Shown here: piece by piece, positions 1 through 8,308 of the stretch | How positions within the stretch are numbered: position 1 is the first letter of the stretch | Layout of the letters: each line of letters starts with the position of its first letter | From: an uncultured Alphaproteobacteria bacterium | GTDB taxonomy: Bacteria > Pseudomonadota > Alphaproteobacteria > Methylaequorales > Methylaequoraceae | Assembly (NCBI GenBank): GCA_902547955.1 | Contig: CACCPY010000004.1 | Coordinates: forward strand, 1 to 64,000 | Length of the DNA stretch: 64,000 bases | Reading direction: 5' to 3' | The notes under the pieces: generated by a model | What the model was told of the DNA's origin: nothing | The model's database searches: none | Seen by the model: only the letters and a program-made list of their open reading frames with translations | Program-made: the position numbers and the translations under genes

Positions 1-164
1 CAAAGAGAATTAGTTATGAAGAATATGCTCAGGCAGAAGCTATAGCTCGACTTTGGGAAGGTGCTAGTCCTAGAGAAGAAGCATTTAAAAGTGTTGGACT
101 TTCAAAGGAGAGAATGGATAAATTATTTAAAGCTCAAGCCGCATCAGAACTTGAATGCTTTTAA
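1..164 (+). CDS. C-terminal end of an unrecognised protein, cut by the window edge
   Basis: An open frame enters from the left edge (first full codon at base 3) and ends at TAA 162-164, giving the last 53 residues of a protein. The fragment is charged and looks alpha-helical, with a stretch reading EEYAQAEAIARLWEGASPRE and ending ELECF. I do not recognise a family. It converges on the SoxYZ-like gene with 4 bases between the stops, so it belongs to another transcription unit. Similar density of common codons to its neighbours makes real coding likely, but the call rests on a short piece. Confidence 0.55.
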   Translation, partial: KRISYEEYAQAEAIARLWEGASPREEAFKSVGLSKERMDKLFKAQAASELECF

Positions 165-168
165 GACT

Positions 169-972
169 CTATTTAATAGCTACATCTGAGCTTGAAAAAA
201 TTTTTGCAAACTTCTTACCCTCGCTATCCTCTACCTCAACTTTTATTGGACCTCCAGAGTTAATGTAGTGGAATGTGATTGATGGGTCTTCAGACAAGGA
301 TATATCCGGGGTAGCCTCCAAAATTATTTTATTATCTTGAAATATTTTAATATAGTTGATGAAGTGTGCAGGTATTTCTGCCCGTGTTAGTTGGTTAAAT
401 TGAAGCCCAGAGTAGTTTGGATGACTGATCAAAAACTGAGCTTTGTTAAACTTTTTTTCAGCACTAGTTTCAATAAATTTCATTTTCATTTTTCCAAGTC
501 TTGCCATCACAGCATCCATATCTGCTAAACTAGGTGCGGAGCAGCCCCCTGCTGCCTTAACAAAGTTTGAAACCATATACTTTTTATTGTCACTTGTTTC
601 AGCAACTGCTCTTACATAAGTGTATTTATCAACCCTTACTCTCGTGGTTAAGCTTGCGTTACCAATTTTTTTTGTAAGTTTAAATTTAGAAACTAATGGT
701 GAGGGGTTGTCGTCGATAATTAATGTTAATGATTTAATAAAGTAATTTTCCTTTTGATCAATTTTAAAATTTATTGATATAGGGACTATAGCTGCATCAA
801 GAGCTCTGTAGGGAGTTTCTAACGTAAATAGGTGAGAACCATCTAATATCTCATCATCTCCATATATCAACTCTTTGAGATCGGTGTTCCAGGTTTTTGG
901 CTCAGGTAAATTGTCTTTGGCAGATGCAAAGTCTAGTTTGAATAGAAGAATTATGATTAATATTTTTTTCAT
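169..972 (-). CDS. Quinoprotein dehydrogenase-associated SoxYZ-like carrier protein
   Basis: A 267-residue secreted protein. Residues 1-18 form a signal peptide ending in SAKD. The middle part resembles SoxY, with a single cysteine at residue 144 in the motif AGGCSAP, matching the swinging-arm cysteine region of SoxY; the last 100 residues resemble SoxZ (RAEIPAHFI, then SITFHYINSGG). Fused SoxYZ-like carriers of this type are known beside PQQ-dependent dehydrogenases, without the rest of the Sox sulfur-oxidation genes; their cargo is not established. Here it sits 405 bp upstream of and divergent from xoxF, which fits that family. No soxAXB genes are seen, so a role in thiosulfate oxidation is unlikely. 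A role linked to quinoprotein function in the periplasm is inferred from context only. Confidence 0.85.
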   Translation of the reverse strand: MKKILIIILLFKLDFASAKDNLPEPKTWNTDLKELIYGDDEILDGSHLFTLETPYRALDAAIVPISINFKIDQKENYFIKSLTLIIDDNPSPLVSKFKLTKKIGNASLTTRVRVDKYTYVRAVAETSDNKKYMVSNFVKAAGGCSAPSLADMDAVMARLGKMKMKFIETSAEKKFNKAQFLISHPNYSGLQFNQLTRAEIPAHFINYIKIFQDNKIILEATPDISLSEDPSITFHYINSGGPIKVEVEDSEGKKFAKIFSSSDVAIK

Positions 973-1376
973 TTTACTAATGTAATATAGTACAATTAAC
1001 AGTACAAATTAAGAAAAAAATTTGACTTTTAATAATTACACTATAAGATATTGATTTTATTGATAATTTTATAAATCTGAACAAAAATCAATAATTTCAT
1101 TCATCTTGGGTTCATTAATAAAAAAATATCCACAACTTTTTTACATGGACTATAATTTTATAAAACATTGAATTTATTAGGTTTTTTTTATTATATGAAT
1201 AAACCTGAGTTTTTTGTTCATCTAGCATTCATTTTTTTCTTGAATGTGTGATATTCATTATTAATATTAACTTGGGAGGAAATCAAATTACCTAACAACT
1301 TCTTTGTTATGGTGTTGATTCCTACAAAACCGGGCATTAGCCCATAATATTAACCGTAATAAAGGAGAAATACTTT
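973..1376. promoter_or_regulatory. Divergent intergenic region with the probable xoxF promoter and long 5' leader
   Basis: About 400 bp without a gene separates the SoxYZ-like gene from xoxF. For xoxF, a TTGAAT at 1240-1245 and TAATAT at 1262-1267 with a 16-base spacer form a plausible sigma-70 promoter, giving a leader of roughly 100 nt. The spacer is bracketed by inverted ATTCA/TGAAT half-sites (1241-1257, with another ATTCA just upstream). On the minus strand, a direct repeat AGTACAA (989-995 and 1001-1007 as read on plus) lies just upstream of the SoxYZ-like start. A strong ribosome-binding site AAAGGAG at 1361-1367 fixes the xoxF start. The rest is AT-rich with nothing I can identify. 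Confidence 0.4.
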
Positions 1377-3209
1377 ATGAGTATTTTGAAAAAAAGCATC
1401 ATTGCTTCAGCCGCTTTAGCTCTTCCTCTTGCAGTAAGTGCTAACTCTAAGTTGGAAAAAATGATGAAAGATCCAAGTCAGTGGGTACAACAGTCTGGTG
1501 ATTACGCTGGACATCGTTACTCTTCTTTGGATCAAATCAACAAAAGTAACGTTGGTAGCTTGAAAGTTGCTTGGACTTTCTCTACTGGTGTTTTAAGAGG
1601 TCACGAAGGTGGACCACTTGTAATTGGTGATGTAATGTATGTACATACAGCTATCCCAAACATAGTGTACGCTTTAGATCTTAATGACAACCAAAGAATC
1701 ATTTGGAAATACAACCCTGTAAAAGGTGGTAAGTATCCAGGTGGTGAAACTATGGATAGAGTTATCTCAGTAATGTGTTGTGATAACGTTAACCGTGGTG
1801 TTAACTACCATCCAAATGGTACAATCGTTCTACACGCTGCTGACACTTCAGTAATTGCATTAGACGCTAAAACTGGTAAAGAAAAGTGGATTACAACAAA
1901 TCTACATTCTGGTACTGGTAAATATGGTGTTTCTGCATCAACTGGTTCAGGTCAGCCTTTCATCATTAAAGATACTGTAGGTGTAGGTTGCTCTGGCGCT
2001 GAATTCGGTGTTAGATGTAACTGGACATCATACGATATCAATAGTGGTAAAAGACTATGGAGAGCGTACAGCATGGGTCCAGATAAGGACATGCTTGTTG
2101 ATCCAAACAAAACTACTTCTATGTTAAAGCCAATCGGTAAGGATTCTTCATTGAAAACTTGGCCTGGTGATGCATGGAAAATCGGTGGTGGTTCAATTTG
2201 GGGTTTCTACGGTTATGACTCTAAATTAAATACTTTGTACTACGGTACTGGTAACCCATCAACATGGAACCCAGTTGTTCGTCCTGGTGACAACAAATGG
2301 TCTATGACTATCATGGCTCGTAACCCAGACAATGGTATGGCTAAATGGTTATACCAGATGACTCCATATGATGAGTGGGATTACGACGGTGTAAACGAGA
2401 TGATTCTTGTTGACATGAAAGTAAAAGGTAAAAATCGTCAAGCGCTTGTGCACTTCGACAGAAACGGTTTTGCTTATACAATGGATAGAGCTTCAGGCGA
2501 ACTATTAGTCGCTGAAAAGTACGATCCAGCTGTAAACTGGGCAACTCACGTTGACATGAAAACTGGTCGTCCACAAGTTGTTGATAGATATTCAACTGCA
2601 CACCAAGGTGAAGATGTTAACACAACTAACATCTGCCCAGCAGCTCTAGGTACAAAAGACCAACAGCCTGCTGCTTACGATAGACAATCTGGTCTATTCA
2701 TGGTTCCAACAAACCACGTTTGTATGGACTATGAGCCATTTAAGGTTGACTACGTAGCTGGTAACGCTTACGTTGGTGCTACATTATCAATGTACCCAGC
2801 TCCAGGCGGAACACACTTAGGTAACTTCATTGCATGGGATGCTGACAAAGGTAAGATCGTATGGTCTAACTCTGAGCCATTCTCTGTATGGAGTGGTGCG
2901 TTAGCTACTGCTGGTGGTATTACATTCTATGGTACATTAGAAGGTTATGCTAAAGCTGTTGAAAGTAAAACTGGTAAAGAACTATTCAAGTTCAAAACAC
3001 CATCTGGTATTATCGGTAACTTCATGGCTTACCAACATAAAGGTAAGCAATATGTAGGTATCTTATCAGGCGTTGGTGGTTGGGCTGGAATTGGTCTTGC
3101 TGCTGGTCTTACTGATCCAACTGCAGGTTTAGGTGCTGTGGGTGCATATTCTGCACTAGCAGATCATACTGCTCTTGGTGGTGTATTAACTGTCTTCGCT
3201 TTACCGTAG
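1377..3209 (+). CDS. xoxF: XoxF lanthanide-dependent PQQ methanol dehydrogenase
   Basis: Periplasmic quinoprotein that oxidises methanol (often other primary alcohols or formaldehyde too) and passes electrons to a c-type cytochrome. The 610-residue product has a signal peptide (residues 1-22), the eight-bladed PQQ propeller with repeated W-docking motifs, and vicinal cysteines C134-C135 that stack on PQQ in this family. The active-site stretch DEWDYDG carries the catalytic base D335 and a second Asp, D337, two residues on. That second Asp coordinates the lanthanide in XoxF and is Ala in calcium-dependent MxaF. No mxaI-like small subunit follows. Codon use (GGT, AAC, TAC, CCA) is far more selective than in neighbours, implying very high expression. 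A strong Shine-Dalgarno precedes it and a terminator follows at 3241-3269. Confidence 0.97.
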   Translation: MSILKKSIIASAALALPLAVSANSKLEKMMKDPSQWVQQSGDYAGHRYSSLDQINKSNVGSLKVAWTFSTGVLRGHEGGPLVIGDVMYVHTAIPNIVYALDLNDNQRIIWKYNPVKGGKYPGGETMDRVISVMCCDNVNRGVNYHPNGTIVLHAADTSVIALDAKTGKEKWITTNLHSGTGKYGVSASTGSGQPFIIKDTVGVGCSGAEFGVRCNWTSYDINSGKRLWRAYSMGPDKDMLVDPNKTTSMLKPIGKDSSLKTWPGDAWKIGGGSIWGFYGYDSKLNTLYYGTGNPSTWNPVVRPGDNKWSMTIMARNPDNGMAKWLYQMTPYDEWDYDGVNEMILVDMKVKGKNRQALVHFDRNGFAYTMDRASGELLVAEKYDPAVNWATHVDMKTGRPQVVDRYSTAHQGEDVNTTNICPAALGTKDQQPAAYDRQSGLFMVPTNHVCMDYEPFKVDYVAGNAYVGATLSMYPAPGGTHLGNFIAWDADKGKIVWSNSEPFSVWSGALATAGGITFYGTLEGYAKAVESKTGKELFKFKTPSGIIGNFMAYQHKGKQYVGILSGVGGWAGIGLAAGLTDPTAGLGAVGAYSALADHTALGGVLTVFALP

Positions 3210-3240
3210 TAAGTGAAACAGTAGATCGCTGAATTAAAAA

Positions 3241-3269
3241 GCCCGGGAATTTTCTCGGGCTTTTTTTTT
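3241..3269 (+). terminator. Rho-independent terminator after xoxF
   Basis: A GC-rich hairpin GCCCGGG / CTCGGGC with a six-base loop at 3241-3260 is followed by nine T residues. It lies 31 bp after the xoxF stop and before xoxG, so most xoxF mRNA probably ends here, with some read-through or a second promoter serving xoxG and xoxJ. Confidence 0.9.
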
Positions 3270-3360
3270 AAAAAAAATAGATAAAATTGTTGCGTTTTGG
3301 GTATAATTAACAATATAAATAATAGCAATTTTTAAAATGAATTTATTAGGAAGTTATATT

Positions 3361-3978
3361 ATGAAAAAATTAAAATTTAACACATTTGTATTAGCCCTAT
3401 TCTTAGCAGTAAGTTTTAGTGCTAAAGCCATACCAACACCAGAGGCTGTCGAACCTCAATATGATGATGATGGAAACCCAATGTATTATGTAGCTTATGG
3501 AAAGGGTGACAGAATTGACCCTGCTACAGAGAAACCATTAAATTTGATTCAGATTTATTGTCAAGACAAAGCAGTAGACTTCGTTTCTGAAGAAGAACTT
3601 GAAAAATGCAGAGCCGACGAAAGCTTGGTTGAAATGAAATATGGTTGGATGGATTTCGCAACATATAAAGGATGGAGAGCATATCACGCTGAATGTCACG
3701 TATGTCACGGTCCCGATGCTATGGGAAGTACTTATGCACCATCTCTGATGGAATCAGTTCAAAATGGGATGGATTGGGACGCATTTTTTGATGTAATTAT
3801 TAATGGCAGAGGCGTTGCTGAAGGTGCTCAAAAAGGAAATGTTATGCCCGCTTTTGGAGAAAATTCCAATGTAGCCCCTCACATCGAAGATATGTATAGA
3901 TATGTAAAAGCAAGAGCTGATGGTAAAATCAGAAGAGGTGTGAGATTACCAAAGCTTCCTAAATTCAAAGATGAATAG
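3361..3978 (+). CDS. xoxG: XoxG-type c-type cytochrome, electron acceptor of XoxF
   Basis: A 205-residue periplasmic monoheme cytochrome c, the likely direct electron acceptor of XoxF. I chose ATG 3361 rather than the upstream in-frame ATG 3337 because AGGAAG lies about 7 bases before it and it begins directly with a signal peptide (MKKLKFN). The heme site is CHVCH at C112, C115 and H116, with a likely axial Met in NVMPAFG. Two more cysteines, C67 and C83, lie ahead of the heme and probably form a disulfide. This four-Cys pattern is typical of the methanol-metabolism-related cytochrome family rather than MxaG. A long acidic N-terminal segment precedes the heme domain. It lies between xoxF and xoxJ, the usual order. 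Confidence 0.92.
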   Translation: MKKLKFNTFVLALFLAVSFSAKAIPTPEAVEPQYDDDGNPMYYVAYGKGDRIDPATEKPLNLIQIYCQDKAVDFVSEEELEKCRADESLVEMKYGWMDFATYKGWRAYHAECHVCHGPDAMGSTYAPSLMESVQNGMDWDAFFDVIINGRGVAEGAQKGNVMPAFGENSNVAPHIEDMYRYVKARADGKIRRGVRLPKLPKFKDE

Positions 3979-3987
3979 AAAAAATTA

Positions 3988-4010
3988 AATAGGGGTTAAT
4001 CACCCCTATT
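3988..4010 (+). promoter_or_regulatory. Intercistronic hairpin between xoxG and xoxJ
   Basis: The sequence AATAGGGG, a seven-base loop, then CCCCTATT forms a perfect 8-bp stem in the 49-bp gap between the xoxG stop and the xoxJ start. It is not followed by a real T-tract, so it looks like an mRNA-processing, stabilising or partial attenuating hairpin rather than a strong terminator. Confidence 0.55.
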
Positions 4011-4027
4011 TACACTTCAATTAACCT

Positions 4028-4900
4028 ATGAAACTTTTAGTTTTATTTTCACTCATCCTGTTCAGCACAGACTTGTTCTCTAGAGAATCAGCAATCGAAG
4101 CTGTAGACAAAGAAAATTTAAGAGTGTGTGCTGACCCGTCAAACCTCCCTTTTTCTAACGACAAAGGCGAAGGCTTTGAAAACGAGATCGCAGAACTTCT
4201 CGGAAAAAAACTCAATATCCCTGTAGTTTATGATTATTTTCCACAAGTCATTGGTTATGTAAGAAATACCCTAGACAAAAAAAAATGCGATATAATAATA
4301 GGAATCACTGCTGGAAATGAACTTGTTCTAAATACTGTCCCATACATGAGATGGGCATATGGCATGGTTTACTTAAAGGACTCAGAAATTGAAGTTGACA
4401 GACCAAATCATCCCCAACTTGCCGAACTGTCAATAGGAGTTCAAGCGGGGACCCCACCTACTTTTGTACTACAAAGATATAACTTAATGGGTAGAGTTCG
4501 ACCTTATAACTTAACATTCGATCCCCGTGTTGCAGTAATTGGTGAAACCATAATAGAGGATATGATAGATGGTTTGATCGACATCGCCTTTATGTCAGGC
4601 CCAATAGCCAGTCATTACTTGAATAAGAAAGGTTACGACAAAAATAAATACGTTTTCATTCCTTTAGAAACCACTGATCAAGGTTGGGGAAGAATGGACT
4701 ATTATACCACAATGGGTGTAAGAGATGGAGAAACCGACTGGAAGAAAAAATTAAATAAATTCATCAAAACTAATCAAAAAGAAATCGATGCAATATTAGC
4801 TAAGCATAATATCCCAATACTTAGTCTTAAGCCTGGTAAAAGAAAAAAGGGTGATTCGACAACCGATGCATTGATTAAAGGGAGAGCACCTGTTAAATAG
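4028..4900 (+). CDS. xoxJ: XoxJ, periplasmic solute-binding-like protein of the methanol dehydrogenase system
   Basis: A 290-residue exported protein of the bacterial solute-binding family 3 fold, of the subgroup found only with quinoprotein dehydrogenases (XoxJ/MxaJ). A signal peptide covers residues 1-18. The family hallmarks are LRVCADPSNLPFSND near the N-terminus, DYFPQVIGYVRNTL, and KCDIIIG followed by the hinge motifs. In methylotrophs XoxJ is thought to assist XoxF maturation or activation rather than to import a solute; the exact role is unresolved. It is the third gene of xoxFGJ, and its last 8 bases overlap the convergent pqqE end. The short C-terminal tail is Lys-rich. Confidence 0.9.
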   Translation: MKLLVLFSLILFSTDLFSRESAIEAVDKENLRVCADPSNLPFSNDKGEGFENEIAELLGKKLNIPVVYDYFPQVIGYVRNTLDKKKCDIIIGITAGNELVLNTVPYMRWAYGMVYLKDSEIEVDRPNHPQLAELSIGVQAGTPPTFVLQRYNLMGRVRPYNLTFDPRVAVIGETIIEDMIDGLIDIAFMSGPIASHYLNKKGYDKNKYVFIPLETTDQGWGRMDYYTTMGVRDGETDWKKKLNKFIKTNQKEIDAILAKHNIPILSLKPGKRKKGDSTTDALIKGRAPVK

Positions 4901-6038
4901 GTGAATTAAATCTAACCCCATATTTTCTGTATATAAATTCTGGTGGAGCTCTTCTGGCTTCCTCCGCTGCCATTGAAAATATTTCATTATGCATTGGAGA
5001 AATGGAACATGCTGGATCAGTGTTTTTAGCATCTCCGGTTAAAGCCATGGCCTGGCATCTGCAACCACCCCAATCAATTTCTTTTCTGTCACAAGATTTG
5101 CAAGGGTCAGGCATCCAATCAGTTCCTCTATACATATTAAAAGCCTCTGAGTTTTCCCAGATCCACTTTAAGCTTTTTTCTCTAACATTATCAAACTTTA
5201 AATGGGAAATTGTTTCAGCTGCATGGCAAGGTAAAACATCGCCTTTAGGGTTCATGTTTAGAAAACGTCTTCCCCAACCGCCCATACAATTTTTTGGATG
5301 TTTGGCGTAATAATCAGGAATCACATAATCTATCACTAACTTCCCCTTTAAGTCTATCCTGGCCTTTTCTACTATTTCTGTTGCATGGTCTAATTGCTCG
5401 GGTGTAGGGATGAAAGCAGCACGATTTTTCAAGGCCCAACCGTAATATTGAACCTGAGCGATCTCAACTCTTTCTGCATCTAGATCTAATGCCATTTGTA
5501 TAAAGTTTTCTAAATTATCAATATTCTGTCTATGAACTACACAATTACAAGTTAGAGGTAATTCAACGTCTCTTACCCATTTTGCAACTTCTAGCTTTTT
5601 CGCGTGCCCACCCTTAAATCCACCTATTCTATCTGCATTTTCATGATCTGTATCTTGAAACGAAAGTTGAACATGCTCAAGACCCAGGGATTCCAATTTT
5701 TTTAATCTATCAGGGTTTAATAAAACTCCAGAAGTAATAAGGTTTGTATAAAGTCCCTCTTTGCTACAATGCTCTACAATATCTTCTAAATCGTGCCGAA
5801 CGGTTGGTTCTCCTCCTGATAAATGGATTTGGTGCATGCCCATTTCAACTGCTTGGTCTATGACTGACTTCCACTCATCAGTAGTGAGTTCACCCGTTTT
5901 TTTTTCTAACTGAACTGGGTTAGAACAATATGGACATTGCAGAGGACATCTGTGAGAAAGCTCAGCTAAAAGAGCAAGAGGGGCTTGAATTCCATGCTCA
6001 GATGCATTTTTTAAGTTATTATTTTTTATATCATCCAT
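4893..6038 (-). CDS. pqqE: PqqE, radical SAM enzyme of PQQ synthesis
   Basis: Radical SAM enzyme that joins the Glu and Tyr side chains of the PqqA peptide by a C-C bond, the first committed step of PQQ synthesis. The 381-residue product has the CxxxCxxC cluster motif at C31, C35 and C38 (CPLQCPYC), the GGEP motif after LSGG, and a C-terminal SPASM region rich in cysteines (PCKSC, GGCRCQ) for auxiliary iron-sulfur clusters. It is the last gene of pqqABCDE. Its start overlaps the pqqD end by 8 bases, and its end overlaps xoxJ convergently. Confidence 0.97.
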   Translation of the reverse strand: MDDIKNNNLKNASEHGIQAPLALLAELSHRCPLQCPYCSNPVQLEKKTGELTTDEWKSVIDQAVEMGMHQIHLSGGEPTVRHDLEDIVEHCSKEGLYTNLITSGVLLNPDRLKKLESLGLEHVQLSFQDTDHENADRIGGFKGGHAKKLEVAKWVRDVELPLTCNCVVHRQNIDNLENFIQMALDLDAERVEIAQVQYYGWALKNRAAFIPTPEQLDHATEIVEKARIDLKGKLVIDYVIPDYYAKHPKNCMGGWGRRFLNMNPKGDVLPCHAAETISHLKFDNVREKSLKWIWENSEAFNMYRGTDWMPDPCKSCDRKEIDWGGCRCQAMALTGDAKNTDPACSISPMHNEIFSMAAEEARRAPPEFIYRKYGVRFNSPI

Positions 6039-6324
6039 TTTCTTCTATGAACCCTTTATCAGACAGATTTTGAAGCATCTCTTTTACGTCTGAAATAATA
6101 GTATCCTCTGGTGCATTAAATTTTTTACTTAGCTCCAATGAAATTGATTTCACTTCTCGTTCTCCATTGACCATTTTTAAAATTTCCACTGCAATTGGAT
6201 CAAGCTTAACAAGCCTTTCTGGTGCGAGTATGACCCATTCGTCTCTGGCCTTGTTATACCTAAACTTAACGTGTTTTGGGAATTTGGGGATCGTTGCGTC
6301 ATCAATCTTCAGTATATCTGTCAT
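6031..6324 (-). CDS. pqqD: PqqD, PqqA peptide chaperone
   Basis: A 97-residue RRE (RiPP recognition element) protein that binds PqqA and presents it to PqqE. I chose ATG 6324 (MTDILKID) because AGAGGA lies just upstream and it gives the usual family length; a start at 6360 would add 12 residues without homology. Conserved features are WVILAPERLVKLDPIAVEIL and the closing helix segment. It overlaps the pqqC end by 23 bases, so the two are probably translationally coupled. Confidence 0.93.
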   Translation of the reverse strand: MTDILKIDDATIPKFPKHVKFRYNKARDEWVILAPERLVKLDPIAVEILKMVNGEREVKSISLELSKKFNAPEDTIISDVKEMLQNLSDKGFIEENG

Positions 6325-7084
6325 TAAAATCCTCTGGCTTAAAAGCACCTGGTGGAACATGTCCGTTTATATAGGAATGATATAATGCGTCTTGCATTAC
6401 CCACAGAACATCAGTTTTGAATTTTAAAGCTTCACAAACATCTTCCTGCTCTTGTCTTGTATGTGCATTCTTAATTGCATAATTTAAAACAAAGTCTGCA
6501 TCGTCTGTTGCCTGATCAACTCTTTTCTTAAAATAAGCCATAGTTTGATCATTAATAAAGTCATAGTTTTCCAACATTCCTACAATTCTCTCTTTATGAA
6601 TCTTCGGGGCAAACAACTCCGTTAAAGAAGACGTAACTCCCTCAAGCAATGATTTTTCTTTAACAAAACTTACGTAAGCATCTACAGAAAATCTTGTGGC
6701 AGGTAAAATCCCCTTGGTGGATTTTACGTAATCTCTGTCCATATCTAATCCATCTGTAAGTTTATACCATCTCTCGATTCCACCTTCATCATCTTTCCTT
6801 CCATCGTGATCGAGAATTCTTTTTATCCAAACCCTTCTAAGTTCAGGATCTTTAATTCTAGACATCAAAGCTGAGTCTTTAATTGAAATATTAATTTGGT
6901 AATAATATCTGTTTAAAGCCCAGGCTTGAACTTGCCCTTTATTTAATTTTCCGCTGTGTAGTAGGTGGTGAAACCTACAATTGTCATGATATCTCTCTTT
7001 ACCAATTTCTCTAAGTCTATTTTCGAACTCATCTGCAGATAATGGCAAAGTTTCTTGATTAATTTTTAGTGCAGTATTTTTCAT
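6302..7084 (-). CDS. pqqC: PqqC, pyrroloquinoline-quinone synthase
   Basis: Cofactor-free oxidase that performs the final ring closure and eight-electron oxidation giving PQQ. The 260-residue protein is all-helical, of the TENA/heme-oxygenase-like fold. It contains the conserved stretches YHDNCRFHHLLHSG, WALNRYYYQ and HDGR, supplying the His, Tyr and Arg residues around the substrate. Length matches the family. Its start overlaps the pqqB stop by 4 bases, a sign of coupling within the pqq operon. Confidence 0.96.
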   Translation of the reverse strand: MKNTALKINQETLPLSADEFENRLREIGKERYHDNCRFHHLLHSGKLNKGQVQAWALNRYYYQINISIKDSALMSRIKDPELRRVWIKRILDHDGRKDDEGGIERWYKLTDGLDMDRDYVKSTKGILPATRFSVDAYVSFVKEKSLLEGVTSSLTELFAPKIHKERIVGMLENYDFINDQTMAYFKKRVDQATDDADFVLNYAIKNAHTRQEQEDVCEALKFKTDVLWVMQDALYHSYINGHVPPGAFKPEDFNDRYTED

Positions 7085-8013
7085 ATTGTAATCTCCATAC
7101 CATCATAACTAACTTCCCAATTATTTTCCTCAACAAATTTTCTTTCACTTGAGTCTGATAATAATATGGGGTTTGTTGTGTTAATGTGAATAAAAATTTT
7201 TTTTTTTACATTCAAATCTTTAAACGCCTCTATAGAACCGTCTGGTCCTGAATTATTCATATGACCCATTCTTTGTCCTGTTTTTTCGCCAACTTTGCTA
7301 GACGCCATTTCATCATTTTTCCACAGCGTTCCGTCAAATAATACAAGCTCAGAGTCTTTAAGTTTTTCAGATAACTCTGATGTCATCTTTGCACATGCTG
7401 GAATATAGTAGAATGATTTTTCCTTGCCAGCTGAAGAAATTTTTAAACCAATTGTATCTCCCTCCTGAGTTCCAAAGTTTTCTCCTTTACTTTCATCTTC
7501 AAGCCATAAAGCAATTTTACCTGGGACCTCAAAAGCTTCAACGAATATTCCAGAACCTTTTCCTTCCTTATTTTTTAATTCAAACTCTACGTTCATTTTC
7601 ATTTCTCTTCTATCAACATAATCTGAATTTAAAACATTGAAGATTGAATTTTCTTTTAAAACTGAGTGTACTCTTGCATGGGCATAAACTGACAAATTCT
7701 GTCTTTCTCTCAATGTAAGAAGACCTGCAACATGATCTACATCACCATTAGTTAAAACAACCCCACTAATTGGGCTATGTCTTAAACCTTTTTTAGGATG
7801 CATTTGAGAATTATTTAGAATTTGAGAACCTAGATCAGGAGAGGCATTGAAAAGGAACCATTCGTCATTATTGGCAGTTACAACAATGGAAGATTGCGTT
7901 CTTGGAGATGTACCAGTGGTTCTTGATCTGACGGCCTTACTAACTTCGCTATTACAATTCCATTGAGGTGATCCTCCCCCCGCTGCGGAACCTAAAACAA
8001 GAACTTTTAACAC
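7081..8013 (-). CDS. pqqB: PqqB, metallo-beta-lactamase-fold PQQ biosynthesis protein
   Basis: A 310-residue protein of the metallo-beta-lactamase fold. It opens with GSAAGGGSPQWNC, the PqqB signature, and holds DVDH in NGDVDHVAGLL in place of the canonical HxHxDH metal motif, as usual for PqqB; a late HINTTNP motif supplies further ligands. Members are reported to hydroxylate the Tyr ring of the cross-linked Glu-Tyr intermediate made by PqqE. It is separated from pqqA by a hairpin at 8055-8084, so it is probably expressed at a lower level than pqqA. Confidence 0.95.
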   Translation of the reverse strand: MLKVLVLGSAAGGGSPQWNCNSEVSKAVRSRTTGTSPRTQSSIVVTANNDEWFLFNASPDLGSQILNNSQMHPKKGLRHSPISGVVLTNGDVDHVAGLLTLRERQNLSVYAHARVHSVLKENSIFNVLNSDYVDRREMKMNVEFELKNKEGKGSGIFVEAFEVPGKIALWLEDESKGENFGTQEGDTIGLKISSAGKEKSFYYIPACAKMTSELSEKLKDSELVLFDGTLWKNDEMASSKVGEKTGQRMGHMNNSGPDGSIEAFKDLNVKKKIFIHINTTNPILLSDSSERKFVEENNWEVSYDGMEITI

Positions 8014-8054
8014 TAATTAATTCCCCACAAAAATTATTTTATTATATCAAAAGT

Positions 8055-8084
8055 GCCCCTCAAGGCTAATTAGACTTAAGGGGC
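8055..8084 (-). terminator. Attenuating hairpin between pqqA and pqqB
   Basis: Read on the minus strand, GCCCCTTAAG, a ten-base loop, and CTTGAGGGGC form a 10-bp stem with one U-G pair (on the plus strand that position is a C-A mismatch, so the leftward transcript is the one that folds well), followed by a short T-run. It begins about 20 bases after the pqqA stop. Partial termination here would give much more pqqA than pqqBCDE mRNA, as known for pqq operons. Confidence 0.7.
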
Positions 8085-8103
8085 TTTTTGCTTATGCTAA
8101 AAA

Positions 8104-8181
8104 TTACTTCTCAGCGCAAGCGTATGAATTGATTTCAAGACCTACAGAGATCTCTGAAATCATTGGTTTAGTCCAAGCCAT
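8104..8181 (-). CDS. pqqA: PqqA, precursor peptide of PQQ
   Basis: A 25-residue peptide starting MAWTKPMISEI and ending YACAEK. It has the family features: N-terminal W-x-x-P-like segment and the E-x-x-x-Y motif, here E16 and Y20, whose side chains become the PQQ skeleton. The ribosome-binding site AAGGAG lies 6 bases ahead. It is directly upstream of pqqB in the right orientation. No pqqF/pqqG protease gene is seen in the window, so peptide trimming must use a protease encoded elsewhere. Confidence 0.95.
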   Translation of the reverse strand: MAWTKPMISEISVGLEINSYACAEK

Positions 8182-8210
8182 AATTTACTCCTTGTTATAG
8201 TTTGGATTAT

Positions 8211-8227
8211 GTCCACTAAAAGTGAAC
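8211..8227. promoter_or_regulatory. Inverted repeat upstream of pqqA, candidate operator
   Basis: GTCCACT-AAA-AGTGAAC on the plus strand is a 7-bp inverted repeat with one mismatch and a three-base centre, starting 30 bp upstream of the pqqA start codon. It lies in the leader or promoter region of the pqq operon, next to a TATAAT-like AT-rich block at 8230-8240. It could be a repressor or activator site or a small leader hairpin. I found no second copy upstream of xoxF. Confidence 0.35.
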
Positions 8228-8308
8228 GCATAATATATATAGTGATTCAATATTAAGAAATCCTGATTTAATTATTCATTTAATATTCATGATAGAAATA
8301 AGTCATAT

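Noticed and set aside
169-972. True sulfur-oxidation SoxYZ
   Set aside because: It is one fused chain beside xoxF with no soxA, soxX, soxB or soxCD around it, which fits the quinoprotein-associated carrier family instead.
1309-1347. 12-codon leader frame in the xoxF 5' leader
   Set aside because: Its ATG is about 30 bases from the only purine-rich site (GGGAGG, 1274-1279) and the peptide has no runs of a control residue, so attenuation is not supported.
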